A stretch of 64,000 nucleotides of DNA, from NCBI RefSeq assembly GCF_947260015.1, contig NZ_CAMYOM010000001.1, positions 146,456 to 210,455 of the forward strand, given 5' to 3'. Numbering within the stretch: position 1 is the stretch's first letter; each line of letters starts with the position of its first letter. Under the pieces are notes generated by a model. The model was given only the letters and a program-made list of their open reading frames with translations, had not been told where the DNA came from and did no database searches. Below are positions 9,341 through 18,144 of the stretch, in pieces. The DNA is from an uncultured Eudoraea sp. (GTDB lineage Bacteria > Bacteroidota > Bacteroidia > Flavobacteriales > Flavobacteriaceae). Made by a program: the position numbers and the translations under genes.

Positions 9341-9664
9341 ATGATTAAGATTAATAAGCAAGAAAACAACACCTATAATTTCTCTCTAAACACCACTACT
9401 GGTAATGCCTTGCTCTATAGTGTTGGGTTTTCAAGTAAAGAAGAGATTAAGAATGTTGTTAGTGGTTTGAAACTGTTAGATAAGCAACATTATAAATTCG
9501 AGCGTAAAACTGACCATAACGGAAATTTTCTTTTTAACCTCAAGGATAAAAAGGGGCAGCTTATTGGCAATAGCCAACTTTACGGGTCCGAGGCAGGAAT
9601 GGAGAACGGCATAAAAAATCTTAAAAAAAGAATTGCTATCCTAAAAGTTTCTGAAAGCTTATAG
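9341..9664 (+). CDS. YegP family (DUF1508) protein
   Basis: The 107-residue protein (from ATG 9341; an upstream TTG at 9305 is possible but less likely) holds two copies of the short DUF1508/YegP repeat, each of the form F-x-L-x-x-x-G-x-x-L/I followed by a helix: about residues 10-48 and 59-97. The role of the family is poorly known; it is stress-associated in some bacteria. Its stop codon overlaps the 3' end of the convergent threonine aldolase gene by 6 bp. Confidence 0.8.
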   Translation: MIKINKQENNTYNFSLNTTTGNALLYSVGFSSKEEIKNVVSGLKLLDKQHYKFERKTDHNGNFLFNLKDKKGQLIGNSQLYGSEAGMENGIKNLKKRIAILKVSESL

Positions 9665-10681
9665 TGTTTTTAAGGTTTTTAGTAAAGTTTCGTGCATTTG
9701 ATCGGTATAGTCCATATGAGTAACTATACGTAATTTCGAATTTCCCATATCAATTATATAAATGTCCTTTTTCTGAAGTTTTAGAATAAAATCCTCTGCG
9801 CTTAAATAGCCTTCATTTAATTCAAAGATTATAATATTGGTCTCCAAAGGCTCTACTGTCTTAATAAAGTGTAAACTTTCAAGTAATGCACCAATTTCTC
9901 TTGCTTTTTTATGATCATCTGCAAGACGGTCAATTTGGTTATCCAGCGCATAAATGCCGGCTGCAGCCATAAAACCAGCCTGACGCATACCTCCGCCCAA
10001 TATTTTTCTAATGCGCAAGGCCCTGTCAATCAAATCTTTATCGCCAACCAAAACTGAACCCACAGGGCATCCCAGTCCTTTACTAAGACAAACACTAATG
10101 GTGTCAAATAATTCCCCATACTGCTTTGCAGTTTCCCCTTTTTTAACCAAAGCATTCCATATCCTGGCCCCATCCATATGATATGCCAGACCGTGCTTTT
10201 GACAAACTTCTTTAATACGAACCAGTTCAGAAAAATTCCAACACGCTCCTCCGCCTTTGTTGGTAGTATTTTCTGCGCAAACTAAAGAAGTCAAAGGGCT
10301 ATGGTAAAAATCAGGTGGGTTTATGGCCCCCTCAACCTGATCTGAGGTCATCATGCCTCGATGACCATCAATTAATTTACAGGAAACACCACTATTAAAA
10401 CTTACTCCCCCACCCTCATAATTATAAACATGGGCATACTTATCACAAATCAATTGATCCCCTGGTTTGGTGTGAAGTTTAATTGCAGTTTGATTTGTCA
10501 TTGTGCCACTGGGAAAATACAAGGCAGCTTCCCTGTTAAACAAATTAGCTACTTTTTCTTCCAGCCTGTTAACTGTGGGGTCGTCCTTAAAAACATCATC
10601 ACCTACATCTGCAGACATCATGGCATCTAACATCCCGGGGGAAGGTTTGGTAACCGTATCACTAATTAAATTTATTTTCAT
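9659..10681 (-). CDS. ltaE: Low-specificity L-threonine aldolase
   Basis: This 340-residue fold-type I PLP enzyme splits L-threonine or allo-threonine to glycine and acetaldehyde. Visible landmarks are SDTVTKPS at 7-14, DDVFKDDPT near 28-36, the PLP-stacking His84 in YAHVYNYEGG, the HMDGAR motif with Asp170 and Arg173, and the Schiff-base Lys201 in CLSKGLGCPVGS. Length is normal. It is the gene downstream of the zinc protease, 19 bp away on the same strand, and its 3' end overlaps the convergent YegP gene. Confidence 0.93.
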   Translation of the reverse strand: MKINLISDTVTKPSPGMLDAMMSADVGDDVFKDDPTVNRLEEKVANLFNREAALYFPSGTMTNQTAIKLHTKPGDQLICDKYAHVYNYEGGGVSFNSGVSCKLIDGHRGMMTSDQVEGAINPPDFYHSPLTSLVCAENTTNKGGGACWNFSELVRIKEVCQKHGLAYHMDGARIWNALVKKGETAKQYGELFDTISVCLSKGLGCPVGSVLVGDKDLIDRALRIRKILGGGMRQAGFMAAAGIYALDNQIDRLADDHKKAREIGALLESLHFIKTVEPLETNIIIFELNEGYLSAEDFILKLQKKDIYIIDMGNSKLRIVTHMDYTDQMHETLLKTLKTL

Positions 10682-10700
10682 AGACCTTTAAATGTATCAA

Positions 10701-13106
10701 TCAATTCATACAATCCATACCAATGGGAGATCCATCCGGTATTTTAGGAACTTCTATAACTTTGAATTCATCTGGTTCGCTATAAAAGTAATTAACTCTT
10801 CTTATCATTTCCATGGCATCTACATTATTCTTGCTAGATTGTAAAAATGTTTTAATTGATTTAAGTCTGTGATTAGCTATGGCATTTACCTGGGGATGTA
10901 CAGCTTTATGGGCCGCCAGATTCATTATGTGAAAAAGTACGCGATAATTAATTGACTTCTGAACTTCGTTTAAATAAGGGTCTTTCAGGTCTTTTTCGAT
11001 TGTACTCTGCACCAGTTGATTAAGAACATATTCCAGACCAATTTGTTGGGTATCTATACTTTTTTGCTGTATTAACCTTGAGGCCCTTTCGGGGTGCAAC
11101 AGTAATCCTAAGGTCATATCCGAAGCTGTTTCCGGGGCAGAGAGAGCATCAAAAGAAACTCCTGTCCTGCCAGTAATAGATTCACGGTTTCTAGGGTAAC
11201 CGATAGCCCTTGGTGGAAATAGTGATAATTTTTCCCTGGGGATGGCTATTACATTTGCATCCAATGTTTCCAACAGCACCTTAAGCGCCTGAATCTGGGA
11301 GCTTTTATCAAGGGTTTCAACTGTTTTCTGACCATCGCCTTTTACCGCATAGTTATAGTCAAGTCCACCAATCAATTTCGCTACGGCTTCCGTCTGATAT
11401 CTATGAAAAAAATAAAGTGGAGAAAAAACATCTTCCAAAACTGAATTTGGTTCATTTTTACGAATGTTATCGATAGAAAAATTTCCAATAGCAATTTTCC
11501 TGATATTCAAAACGTTTTGCAGCTCCGCACCGGCGCTCTTTCCATTATCCCATAAATGCGCCAGGGAATGTGCTCCACCAAAAGGCCTGGCATCCTGATC
11601 GGATATAAAGCGAAGTCCTTTACCGGAGGCCTCTTCCAATATCTTATTCAGGGCCTGCTTTTCGTTTGTACCCTTTGCAAATTCGGAATAAGAGTAGGCA
11701 ACAGTAGTTTTGTCCCATTCGCCAATTCCGGTGCCATAAGCCTGTGAAAAATCTATTTCCCCATTTAAAATTTTTAACTGAGGATGTGGATAATCCATTA
11801 CCGACGCTCTTTGATTCGTACTTGCGGCAAAATTATGTGTAAACCCAAGAGTATGACCAATTTCGTGAGCAGACAATTGTCTTATTCGTGCCATAGCTAA
11901 TTCCAGCATCTTATTATAATTATCATCCCTTTCTTCAAAAGGTTTATTCGTCAGGGCCTGTGCTATTAAAAAATCCTGTCTGATCCTTAAACTGCCCAAA
12001 CTTACGTGCCCTTTGATTATTTCACCTGTTCTGGGGTCAGTAATACTACTACCGTAACTCCAACCTCTTGTAGAACGATGTACCCATTGAATGACATTAT
12101 ATCTTACATCCAATGGATCAGCATTATCTGGTAATATTTTTAACTGAAACGCGTCTTTATAGCCTATTGCTTCAAAAGCCTCATTCCACCACATGCCTCC
12201 CTCTAATAAAGCCGTTCTTACTGGTTCGGGGGTACCATTGTCCAGGTAATAAATAATAGGTTCTAAAGCCTCACTCACTTCGGCCTCCGGATTCTTTTTA
12301 GACAAACGGTGTCTGGTAATAAATCGCTTGAGAATAGGTTCCTGCACAGGTGTGGCATAGTCATAATATGAAAATGGGTATGAACCGCTTCTGGGATCAA
12401 AAACCCTTTCTTTATAGTTTGTATCAGGCAACTCAATGAACGAATGGTGCTGCGCTACCGTTACCAAATTCGGGTTGGGGGAAACTGATCTTATAAAATT
12501 CCCTTTAGAATCTCCTTTAAAGGTAATTGTTACATCAAATTCAACATTTTTGGGAAATGCTCTTATTCTTTCCAGTGCCATTGCGCTTTTACTCTTATCA
12601 AGCGTGTATGAACCCTGTTCTTTTTGCTTTAACCGTTTTGCAACCCCATGGACGTCCTGAATTAAAAAATCACTAAGATCAATAATATATTTCCCCGTTG
12701 ATTCTTCTTCTATTTTAAATCCAAAAAGTACAGATTTAGCAAAAGCCTCTTCCACAGATTTTTTTTCCAGGCTATTGTCCGTAAGTGCCCTGTATTTTAA
12801 ATTGGGCTGAATTAATAGCAGTTTATTTCCAGCTTTTTTAAAATATACAAGTTGTTCATTTCCAAGCTGTCCCCTATCTAAACCTATATCATTACTTCCA
12901 ATCCCGCTACTTAAAGAATATACATAAAGAAAAGGCTTTTCAAGTTCATCAATCTCCAGGTAGATCTTATCACTGGATGAGTCATAATAGAAATCATAAA
13001 AACCTTCATACTTTTGAAAAGTTTTACTCTTTTCAGAAAATTGCGCATTTATTAAAGAACAATAAAAAAGAGATAGAAAAAAAGCGCAAAAATAGTTTTT
13101 CATCAT
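10701..13106 (-). CDS. Secreted zinc-dependent metalloprotease (DUF5117/DUF4953 type)
   Basis: The product of about 801 residues has a signal peptide (MMKNYFCAFFLSLFYCSL, cleavage after NAQ) and the extended zinc motif HEIGHTLGFTHN, with ligands His430, His434 and His440 counted from an upstream frame start at 13154. This HExxHTLGxxHN motif is that of the large Bacteroidota and Actinobacteria metzincin-like proteases with DUF5117, DUF4953 and DUF5118 segments. ATG codons at 13106 and 13103 are preferred over 13154 because they place the signal peptide at the N-terminus. The enzyme is probably periplasmic or surface-exposed. It is divergent from prfB and upstream of ltaE. Confidence 0.88.
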   Translation of the reverse strand: MMKNYFCAFFLSLFYCSLINAQFSEKSKTFQKYEGFYDFYYDSSSDKIYLEIDELEKPFLYVYSLSSGIGSNDIGLDRGQLGNEQLVYFKKAGNKLLLIQPNLKYRALTDNSLEKKSVEEAFAKSVLFGFKIEEESTGKYIIDLSDFLIQDVHGVAKRLKQKEQGSYTLDKSKSAMALERIRAFPKNVEFDVTITFKGDSKGNFIRSVSPNPNLVTVAQHHSFIELPDTNYKERVFDPRSGSYPFSYYDYATPVQEPILKRFITRHRLSKKNPEAEVSEALEPIIYYLDNGTPEPVRTALLEGGMWWNEAFEAIGYKDAFQLKILPDNADPLDVRYNVIQWVHRSTRGWSYGSSITDPRTGEIIKGHVSLGSLRIRQDFLIAQALTNKPFEERDDNYNKMLELAMARIRQLSAHEIGHTLGFTHNFAASTNQRASVMDYPHPQLKILNGEIDFSQAYGTGIGEWDKTTVAYSYSEFAKGTNEKQALNKILEEASGKGLRFISDQDARPFGGAHSLAHLWDNGKSAGAELQNVLNIRKIAIGNFSIDNIRKNEPNSVLEDVFSPLYFFHRYQTEAVAKLIGGLDYNYAVKGDGQKTVETLDKSSQIQALKVLLETLDANVIAIPREKLSLFPPRAIGYPRNRESITGRTGVSFDALSAPETASDMTLGLLLHPERASRLIQQKSIDTQQIGLEYVLNQLVQSTIEKDLKDPYLNEVQKSINYRVLFHIMNLAAHKAVHPQVNAIANHRLKSIKTFLQSSKNNVDAMEMIRRVNYFYSEPDEFKVIEVPKIPDGSPIGMDCMN

Positions 13107-13188
13107 TTTGTTGGTTGAATTTTTAAATTTATACAAAATTGATTGCACAACCATACTTTAGCTTTATTTTTGATGAAAATTCAAATTA

Positions 13189-14284
13189 ATGATAACAACA
13201 GATCAACATAAAGATCTTATAGAACGCCTTGGCGCGTTGAGGAGGTATCTTTGACATTGATGCCAAACTAATAGAAATAGAAAACGAAGAGGAAAAAACT
13301 CTGGCTCCCGACTTTTGGGATGATCCCCAAAATGCGCAAATACAAATGAAACTTGTACAATCCAAAAAAAAATGGGTTATCGATTTCAGTGCTGCAGAGG
13401 AATTCGTTAATGACCTGGAAATCCTTTTGGAATTTGCAAAGGAAGGGGAAGTATCTGATGAAGAGGTAACTAATCAATATAATCTTGCACTTGAGAGCAT
13501 AGAAATTCTTGAATTCAGAAACATGCTTTCTGAAGAAGGAGATAATATGACCGCTATACTTCAAATTACTGCCGGTGCGGGGGGAACTGAAAGTTGTGAC
13601 TGGGCAGCCATGCTTATGAGAATGTACATGATGTGGAGTGAAAAAAATGGTTACAAGATAAAGGAGCTCAATTATCAGGAAGGTGATGTGGCAGGTATTA
13701 AAACTGTTACCTTAGAAATTGATGGTGAATTTGCATTTGGCTGGTTGAAGGGAGAAAATGGTGTTCACCGGCTTGTGCGCATTTCTCCATTTGATAGTAA
13801 TGCCAAGAGGCATACCTCTTTTGCATCGGTATATGTATATCCCCTGGTTGATGATAGTATTGAAATAGAAATAAATCCGTCAGATATTGAAATTACCACT
13901 TCCAGGTCTAGCGGAGCAGGCGGACAGAACGTAAACAAAGTGGAAACTAAAGTACAGTTGGTCCATAAACCTTCAGGTATTCAAATTTCATGTTCTGATT
14001 CCAGGTCTCAGCACGATAATAGAGCTACCGCACTAAAGATGTTAAAATCTCAATTATATGAGATTGAACTGCGCAAGAAACAGGAAGCCCGGAGCGAAAT
14101 AGAATCTTCAAAAATGAAGATAGAATGGGGCTCACAAATCAGGAATTATGTAATGCACCCATATAAACTGGTCAAGGATGTTCGGACAGGAAAAGAAACA
14201 GCTAATGTTGATGCGGTAATGGACGGACATATTGATGAATTTTTAAAAGCCTACCTGATGGCAACAGGACAAAATGAAGTTTAG
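13189..14284 (+). CDS. prfB: Peptide chain release factor 2 with programmed +1 frameshift
   Basis: The gene starts at ATG 13189 and runs 21 codons to a TGA at 13252-13254. The codons just before it read AGG AGG TAT CTT TGA C, the classic RF2 autoregulatory site: a Shine-Dalgarno-like AGGAGG, a slippery CTT and a UGA stop followed by C. A +1 slip over base 13252 continues in the frame that ends at 14284, giving about 364 residues, normal for RF2. The RF2 tripeptide anticodon SPF is at 199-201 and the GGQ hydrolysis motif at 244-246. RF2 reads UGA and UAA; scarcity of RF2 raises frameshifting and restores its level. An automatic annotation that starts at ATG 13346 would truncate the protein by 52 residues. 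Confidence 0.96.
13240..13255 (+). promoter_or_regulatory. prfB: prfB programmed frameshift site
   Basis: AGGAGG at 13240-13245, a three-base spacer codon TAT, the shift codon CTT and the stop TGA followed by C. All elements of the conserved RF2 recoding signal are present, with AGGAGG as the internal anti-Shine-Dalgarno pairing element. Confidence 0.95.
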
Positions 14285-14334
14285 TTATTTCTTTGATGAT
14301 TTTAGAACCTTAAAAACACAAAAATTAGCCCGTA

Positions 14335-14682
14335 ATGATAAAAATATATCATAACCCCAGATGCCGTAAATCCCGTGAAGGTCTTGCAATAGTGGAATCT
14401 TCGGGTAAAGATTTTGAAATAATCAACTATCTTGAGGAAGTTCCTACAAAGAAGGAATTGAGCGAAGTCTTAGGCTATTTGTCCTTAAGTCCTGTTCAAT
14501 TGGTACGCAAAAATGAAGCAATCTGGAAAGAAAAGTATAAAGGAAGAATACTGTCGGATGAACAAATTATTGATGCCATGATAAAATATCCCAAATTAAT
14601 TGAACGCCCCATAGTTATTAAGGGAAATAGGGCGGTTATTGGCAGACCGGCAGAGACTATTATTGAACTACTCGAACAATGA
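14335..14682 (+). CDS. ArsC/Spx family glutaredoxin-like reductase
   Basis: The 115-residue protein has the ArsC-type active site NPRCRKS with Cys10 and the C-terminal ERPIVIKGNRAVIGRP segment that carries the conserved Arg residues and cis-Pro of glutaredoxin-coupled arsenate reductases. There is no arsenic-resistance operon around it (no arsR, acr3 or arsB). It may therefore serve as a general thiol oxidoreductase of the ArsC/YffB type rather than in arsenic defence. It follows prfB by 50 bp on the same strand. Confidence 0.85.
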   Translation: MIKIYHNPRCRKSREGLAIVESSGKDFEIINYLEEVPTKKELSEVLGYLSLSPVQLVRKNEAIWKEKYKGRILSDEQIIDAMIKYPKLIERPIVIKGNRAVIGRPAETIIELLEQ

Positions 14683-14790
14683 GAATTTTTTGATATAAAT
14701 TTGAGTAGTGTTTAAGGGTCGACCTCTTTTAACAAACATTTAACCGGATAAGAATAATCCTTCGTCTAATTTTACAAAATATTGAAAGTA

Positions 14791-15279
14791 ATGAGACTCA
14801 ACTTCACATATATAGTGTTAGCTTTTTTGTTTTTGGTAGTAGTGATACCTGAAGTAAATGCCCAATACGGTTATAATAATCGAACTAACAATAGGTATTC
14901 CAGCACGAGAAGTCAAATACCTCGTGTAGGGCAATACGATCGCGAACCAGAGAATCTTACGGCCGAAGAAATTGTGGAAAGAATAATGCCTAAAATTACG
15001 GAAGCCATAGAACTAAATGATTTTGAACAAGCGGTTGTTACCTCCATCCTTACAAAGTATGTGCAACAGAGCATTGAACTTCAAATTTTAGAGTTACCGG
15101 CAAATAAAACTAAAGAAGCGGGTGAAAAAATACGAGAAAATCAAAAGGAAGAATTGAAAGCAGGTCTCCCTGAAGATAAATTCAACCAATTGATGGAATT
15201 CCAAAAGGAAGGGTATAATAAAATGAAAAAGAAAAAAAAGAAGAAGAATAAGAATAAGATTAAGAAAGCTGAGAATTAA
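14791..15279 (+). CDS. Secreted hypothetical protein with poly-lysine C-terminus
   Basis: From ATG 14791 the 162-residue product has a signal peptide (cleavage after NAQ), a Tyr/Asn/Arg-rich linker, a helical middle (LTAEEIVERIMPKITEAIELND onward) and an extreme basic C-terminus with eight consecutive lysines. The helical middle resembles the small Bacteroidota proteins with an EF-hand-like LxxEQ motif often placed beside OMP_b-brl receptors, but I cannot name a family. The stop codon overlaps the start of the TonB-type receptor by one base (TAATG), so translation is probably coupled. It may work with that receptor. Confidence 0.75.
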   Translation: MRLNFTYIVLAFLFLVVVIPEVNAQYGYNNRTNNRYSSTRSQIPRVGQYDREPENLTAEEIVERIMPKITEAIELNDFEQAVVTSILTKYVQQSIELQILELPANKTKEAGEKIRENQKEELKAGLPEDKFNQLMEFQKEGYNKMKKKKKKKNKNKIKKAEN

Positions 15280-17774
15280 TGAGAATACTCTTAGCTATAA
15301 TCTGTTTATTTGTCCATTTAACTTTACATTCCCAAAGACCAGCTCCAATTAATATTACAGGAACTGTTATCGATTCTGATACAGGTGAACCCCTTGAATA
15401 TGCTACCCTGATTTTACAGTCAGTACGCAATCCAGAGCGAGTTACAGGTGGGGTAACTGATGTTAATGGCCAGTTTAATGTGGAGACTTTTTACGGACAA
15501 TACAATGTAAGAGTAGAATATATTTCTTATAAAACATATGAACTCAAAACACAAAACTTTAGGGCATCAACTGATCTGGGGACAATAGAATTGCAAATAG
15601 ATGCCCAGCAATTGGAAGAAGTAGAAATTATTGCGGAAAAGACCACATTAGAACTTCGTCTTGACAAAAAAATATACAATGTAGGCCAGGATCTTACGGT
15701 AAGAGGCGGAACTGTGACAGATGTTTTAGACAATATCCCTTCTGTTACGGTAGATGTAGAGGGAAATATTAGTTTAAGAGGAAATGAAAGTGTTAGGATC
15801 CTGATTAATGGGAAACCTTCTGCCCTATCGGGAATTAATCCTGAAACCTTACAACAATTACCTGCAGAAACCATCGAAAAAGTAGAGGTTATTACGAATC
15901 CATCGGCGCGGTATGATGCGGAAGGAACAGGAGGTATCATTAATATAATACTCAAAAAAGGAAAAAATTCCGGGCTAAACGGGTCCTTGAATTTGTTTGC
16001 CGGATATCCGGATAACTATGGAGGTGCACTTAGCTTAAATCTAAGGCGGGAGAAATTTAACTTTTTTATTAATACGACTTATAGATATAGAAACGCTCCC
16101 GGTAATGCTTTGTTTGAGCAGGAAAATTTTAATCCTGATGGGACTACCGCAAGTTTTCAAAATGAAATACGTGATTACCAAAGACAAGGTGCAGGATTCA
16201 ATAACAATTTTGGTTTTGAAATTTTTATTAACCCAACTACAAGTATTACGAATTCCTTTGTTTACAGGACTTCGAACGGTGAAGACACAGTGAATGTTGA
16301 TTTTTTTAATTTTGATGCAAATGGAGATCCTACGGTACAAAGAAACAGGTTTACAACTGAGGCAGAAGATGAAAATGACATACAGTATTCGTTTAATTTT
16401 ATGAAGAAATTCAATGACGAAGGACATGAATTAGTAATCGATTATCAATATTCAACTGGCTCCGAAATTGAAAATTCGATTATCAACGAAGTTGTATTTG
16501 GTGAAAATGTGGAACTTCCCACAGAACAGACTATCAATGATGAAGCACAAATAAACCAATTAATTCAAATGGAATATGTGCTTCCATTTAGCAAAGACAA
16601 GAAATCACAATTTGAATTAGGTTATAGAGGGTCCTTTAATACTTTTGATACAGATTTTAATTACGGAATACTGGAAGAAGGTAATTTAGTTAGTGATCCT
16701 AATTTCAGCAACCGACTTATTTATACAGAAAACGTAAATGCCGCCTACATTCAGTTAGGTAGAAGGTTTAAGAAATTCAATATTCTGGGAGGCTTGCGAA
16801 TGGAGGCTTCTGATATAGGGATTGAATTGGTCACTACAAATGAAATAAATAATAAAAACTATGTAGACTGGTTTCCTTCCATTTTTATTGGCTATGATTT
16901 TTCTGAATTGGATAAGATAAATATTAGTTATAGCAGAAGATTGAGAAGGCCCCGTTCGCGTTTTATAAACCCTTTTCCTTCCAGATCAAGTAATACAAAT
17001 TTGTTTCTGGGTAACCCGGATTTAAATCCAACTTATGCCAATGTATTTGATATAGAGTACCTAAGGGAATGGGAAAAGGTAACCTTAGCTGCTTCAGTCT
17101 ATTACAATTATTCTACAGGTGTATTTCAATTTATAACTCTGGAGACTGGAGATTTTGTTGAAATTGAAAATCCTGAAGACCCTGCTAATCCTGTTCTTGT
17201 TCCGGTACAGGTTAGAACTCCCATAAATCTTGCTACAGACACTCGCTATGGAATGGAATTTACTGCCATCTACACACCTAAAAAAAATTGGCGTTTAACT
17301 TTAAATTTTAACGTGTTCGACCAAAAATTACGGGGAGATTATACTTATATCAATTCTCAGGACGAGGAAATAACTCAAAATTTTGATGCAGATAACCTGG
17401 CTTGGTTCAGCAGGTTTAGTGCCAAAATTCCCTTACCTGGAAAAATAGATTTTCAAGCCAATTTATTTTACAGGGGACCAACTGAAAATGCACAAAGCAA
17501 AAGAAAAGGTATTTTAAGTACTAATTTAGCTTTTAGTAAGGACATAATTAAAGACAAAGCCACACTTTCACTTAATGTGAGTGATCTTTTTAACAGTAGA
17601 AAAAGAAGAAGTGAAACCCGCACGGATAATGTATTTACCTATAGTGAATTCCAATGGCGGGAAAGACAAATTACGCTATCCTTTTTATATCGCTTCAATC
17701 AAAAAAAGAACCAAAGAAATGGGAACAGAAGAGGAAATGGTAATGGAGGTGATTTTGAATTTGAAGGATCTTAA
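15279..17774 (+). CDS. TonB-dependent receptor-type outer membrane protein (carboxypeptidase-like N-domain, OMP_b-brl barrel)
   Basis: The 831-residue protein has a signal peptide (about 1-19), a CarboxypepD_reg-like beta-sandwich (about 24-112, ITGTVIDSDTGEPLEYATL), a plug-like region (about 125-230, with LDNIPSVTVDVEGNISLRGN and a GGIINIILKKG segment) and a large barrel. This is the outer membrane beta-barrel family (OMP_b-brl_3) of Bacteroidota. The C-terminus ends in a basic, Gly/Asn-rich tail rather than an aromatic residue. The ligand is unknown. It is translationally coupled to the small Lys-tailed protein and ends at a strong bidirectional terminator. Confidence 0.88.
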   Translation: MRILLAIICLFVHLTLHSQRPAPINITGTVIDSDTGEPLEYATLILQSVRNPERVTGGVTDVNGQFNVETFYGQYNVRVEYISYKTYELKTQNFRASTDLGTIELQIDAQQLEEVEIIAEKTTLELRLDKKIYNVGQDLTVRGGTVTDVLDNIPSVTVDVEGNISLRGNESVRILINGKPSALSGINPETLQQLPAETIEKVEVITNPSARYDAEGTGGIINIILKKGKNSGLNGSLNLFAGYPDNYGGALSLNLRREKFNFFINTTYRYRNAPGNALFEQENFNPDGTTASFQNEIRDYQRQGAGFNNNFGFEIFINPTTSITNSFVYRTSNGEDTVNVDFFNFDANGDPTVQRNRFTTEAEDENDIQYSFNFMKKFNDEGHELVIDYQYSTGSEIENSIINEVVFGENVELPTEQTINDEAQINQLIQMEYVLPFSKDKKSQFELGYRGSFNTFDTDFNYGILEEGNLVSDPNFSNRLIYTENVNAAYIQLGRRFKKFNILGGLRMEASDIGIELVTTNEINNKNYVDWFPSIFIGYDFSELDKINISYSRRLRRPRSRFINPFPSRSSNTNLFLGNPDLNPTYANVFDIEYLREWEKVTLAASVYYNYSTGVFQFITLETGDFVEIENPEDPANPVLVPVQVRTPINLATDTRYGMEFTAIYTPKKNWRLTLNFNVFDQKLRGDYTYINSQDEEITQNFDADNLAWFSRFSAKIPLPGKIDFQANLFYRGPTENAQSKRKGILSTNLAFSKDIIKDKATLSLNVSDLFNSRKRRSETRTDNVFTYSEFQWRERQITLSFLYRFNQKKNQRNGNRRGNGNGGDFEFEGS

Positions 17775-17794
17775 AATCAAATACACCTAAAATA

Positions 17795-17818
17795 AAAAGA
17801 AGCCTGACGGCTTCTTTT
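17795..17818. terminator. Bidirectional terminator between TonB-type receptor and small membrane protein
   Basis: A perfect 10-bp stem (AAAAGAAGCC / GGCTTCTTTT) with a TGAC loop, flanked by A-rich and T-rich runs, sits between two convergent genes, so it can act in both directions. Confidence 0.85.
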
Positions 17819-17819
17819 T

Positions 17820-17993
17820 CTATTCGTTACGTTGGGCTCTTCTCGCTTCACGTTTTTCTTTCCATAATTCTAAAAGATTGCCACCCAGCCAATATGGAAC
17901 GATAAATAATAATAATAACATCATTAACCAAAAACCTATGGTAATAACAGTCAGAAAGGCTAAAAGCCCCAAATATTGATCAAATTCGAACAT
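17820..17993 (-). CDS. Small two-helix membrane protein
   Basis: From ATG 17993 the product has 57 residues: a hydrophobic helix (about 8-22), a second one (about 23-36) and a basic C-terminus ending KEKREARRAQRNE. An upstream in-frame start at 18044 would add a non-hydrophobic extension and is less convincing. No family is recognised. It is convergent with the TonB-type receptor and divergent from fumC. Confidence 0.6.
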   Translation of the reverse strand: MFEFDQYLGLLAFLTVITIGFWLMMLLLLFIVPYWLGGNLLELWKEKREARRAQRNE

Positions 17994-18114
17994 ACTCTTA
18001 CTCTTTGGAACACAAAGATACTTTGAAAATGGTAATTTCAACAAATCAATGGCAAAAAAAATTTAGGTTACCCAAAATTTCAAACTACAACAATCAAAAT
18101 ATGCATTCGTATAT

Positions 18115-18122
18115 TATCTTTG
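18115..18122 (+). promoter_or_regulatory. -7 promoter box for fumC
   Basis: TATCTTTG matches the Bacteroidota -7 consensus TAnnTTTG and lies 22 bp before the fumC ATG. I see no clear TTG at the -33 position. Confidence 0.5.
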
Positions 18123-18144
18123 TTGATATAAAAACTACACAATT

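Noticed and set aside
13346-14284. A complete prfB starting at ATG 13346
   Set aside because: The frame is open upstream to the frameshift site and the N-terminal helices of RF2 would be missing; the real start is 13189 with a +1 shift.
14335-14682. Arsenic-resistance locus
   Set aside because: Only a single ArsC-like gene is present, without arsR, acr3/arsB or other ars genes.
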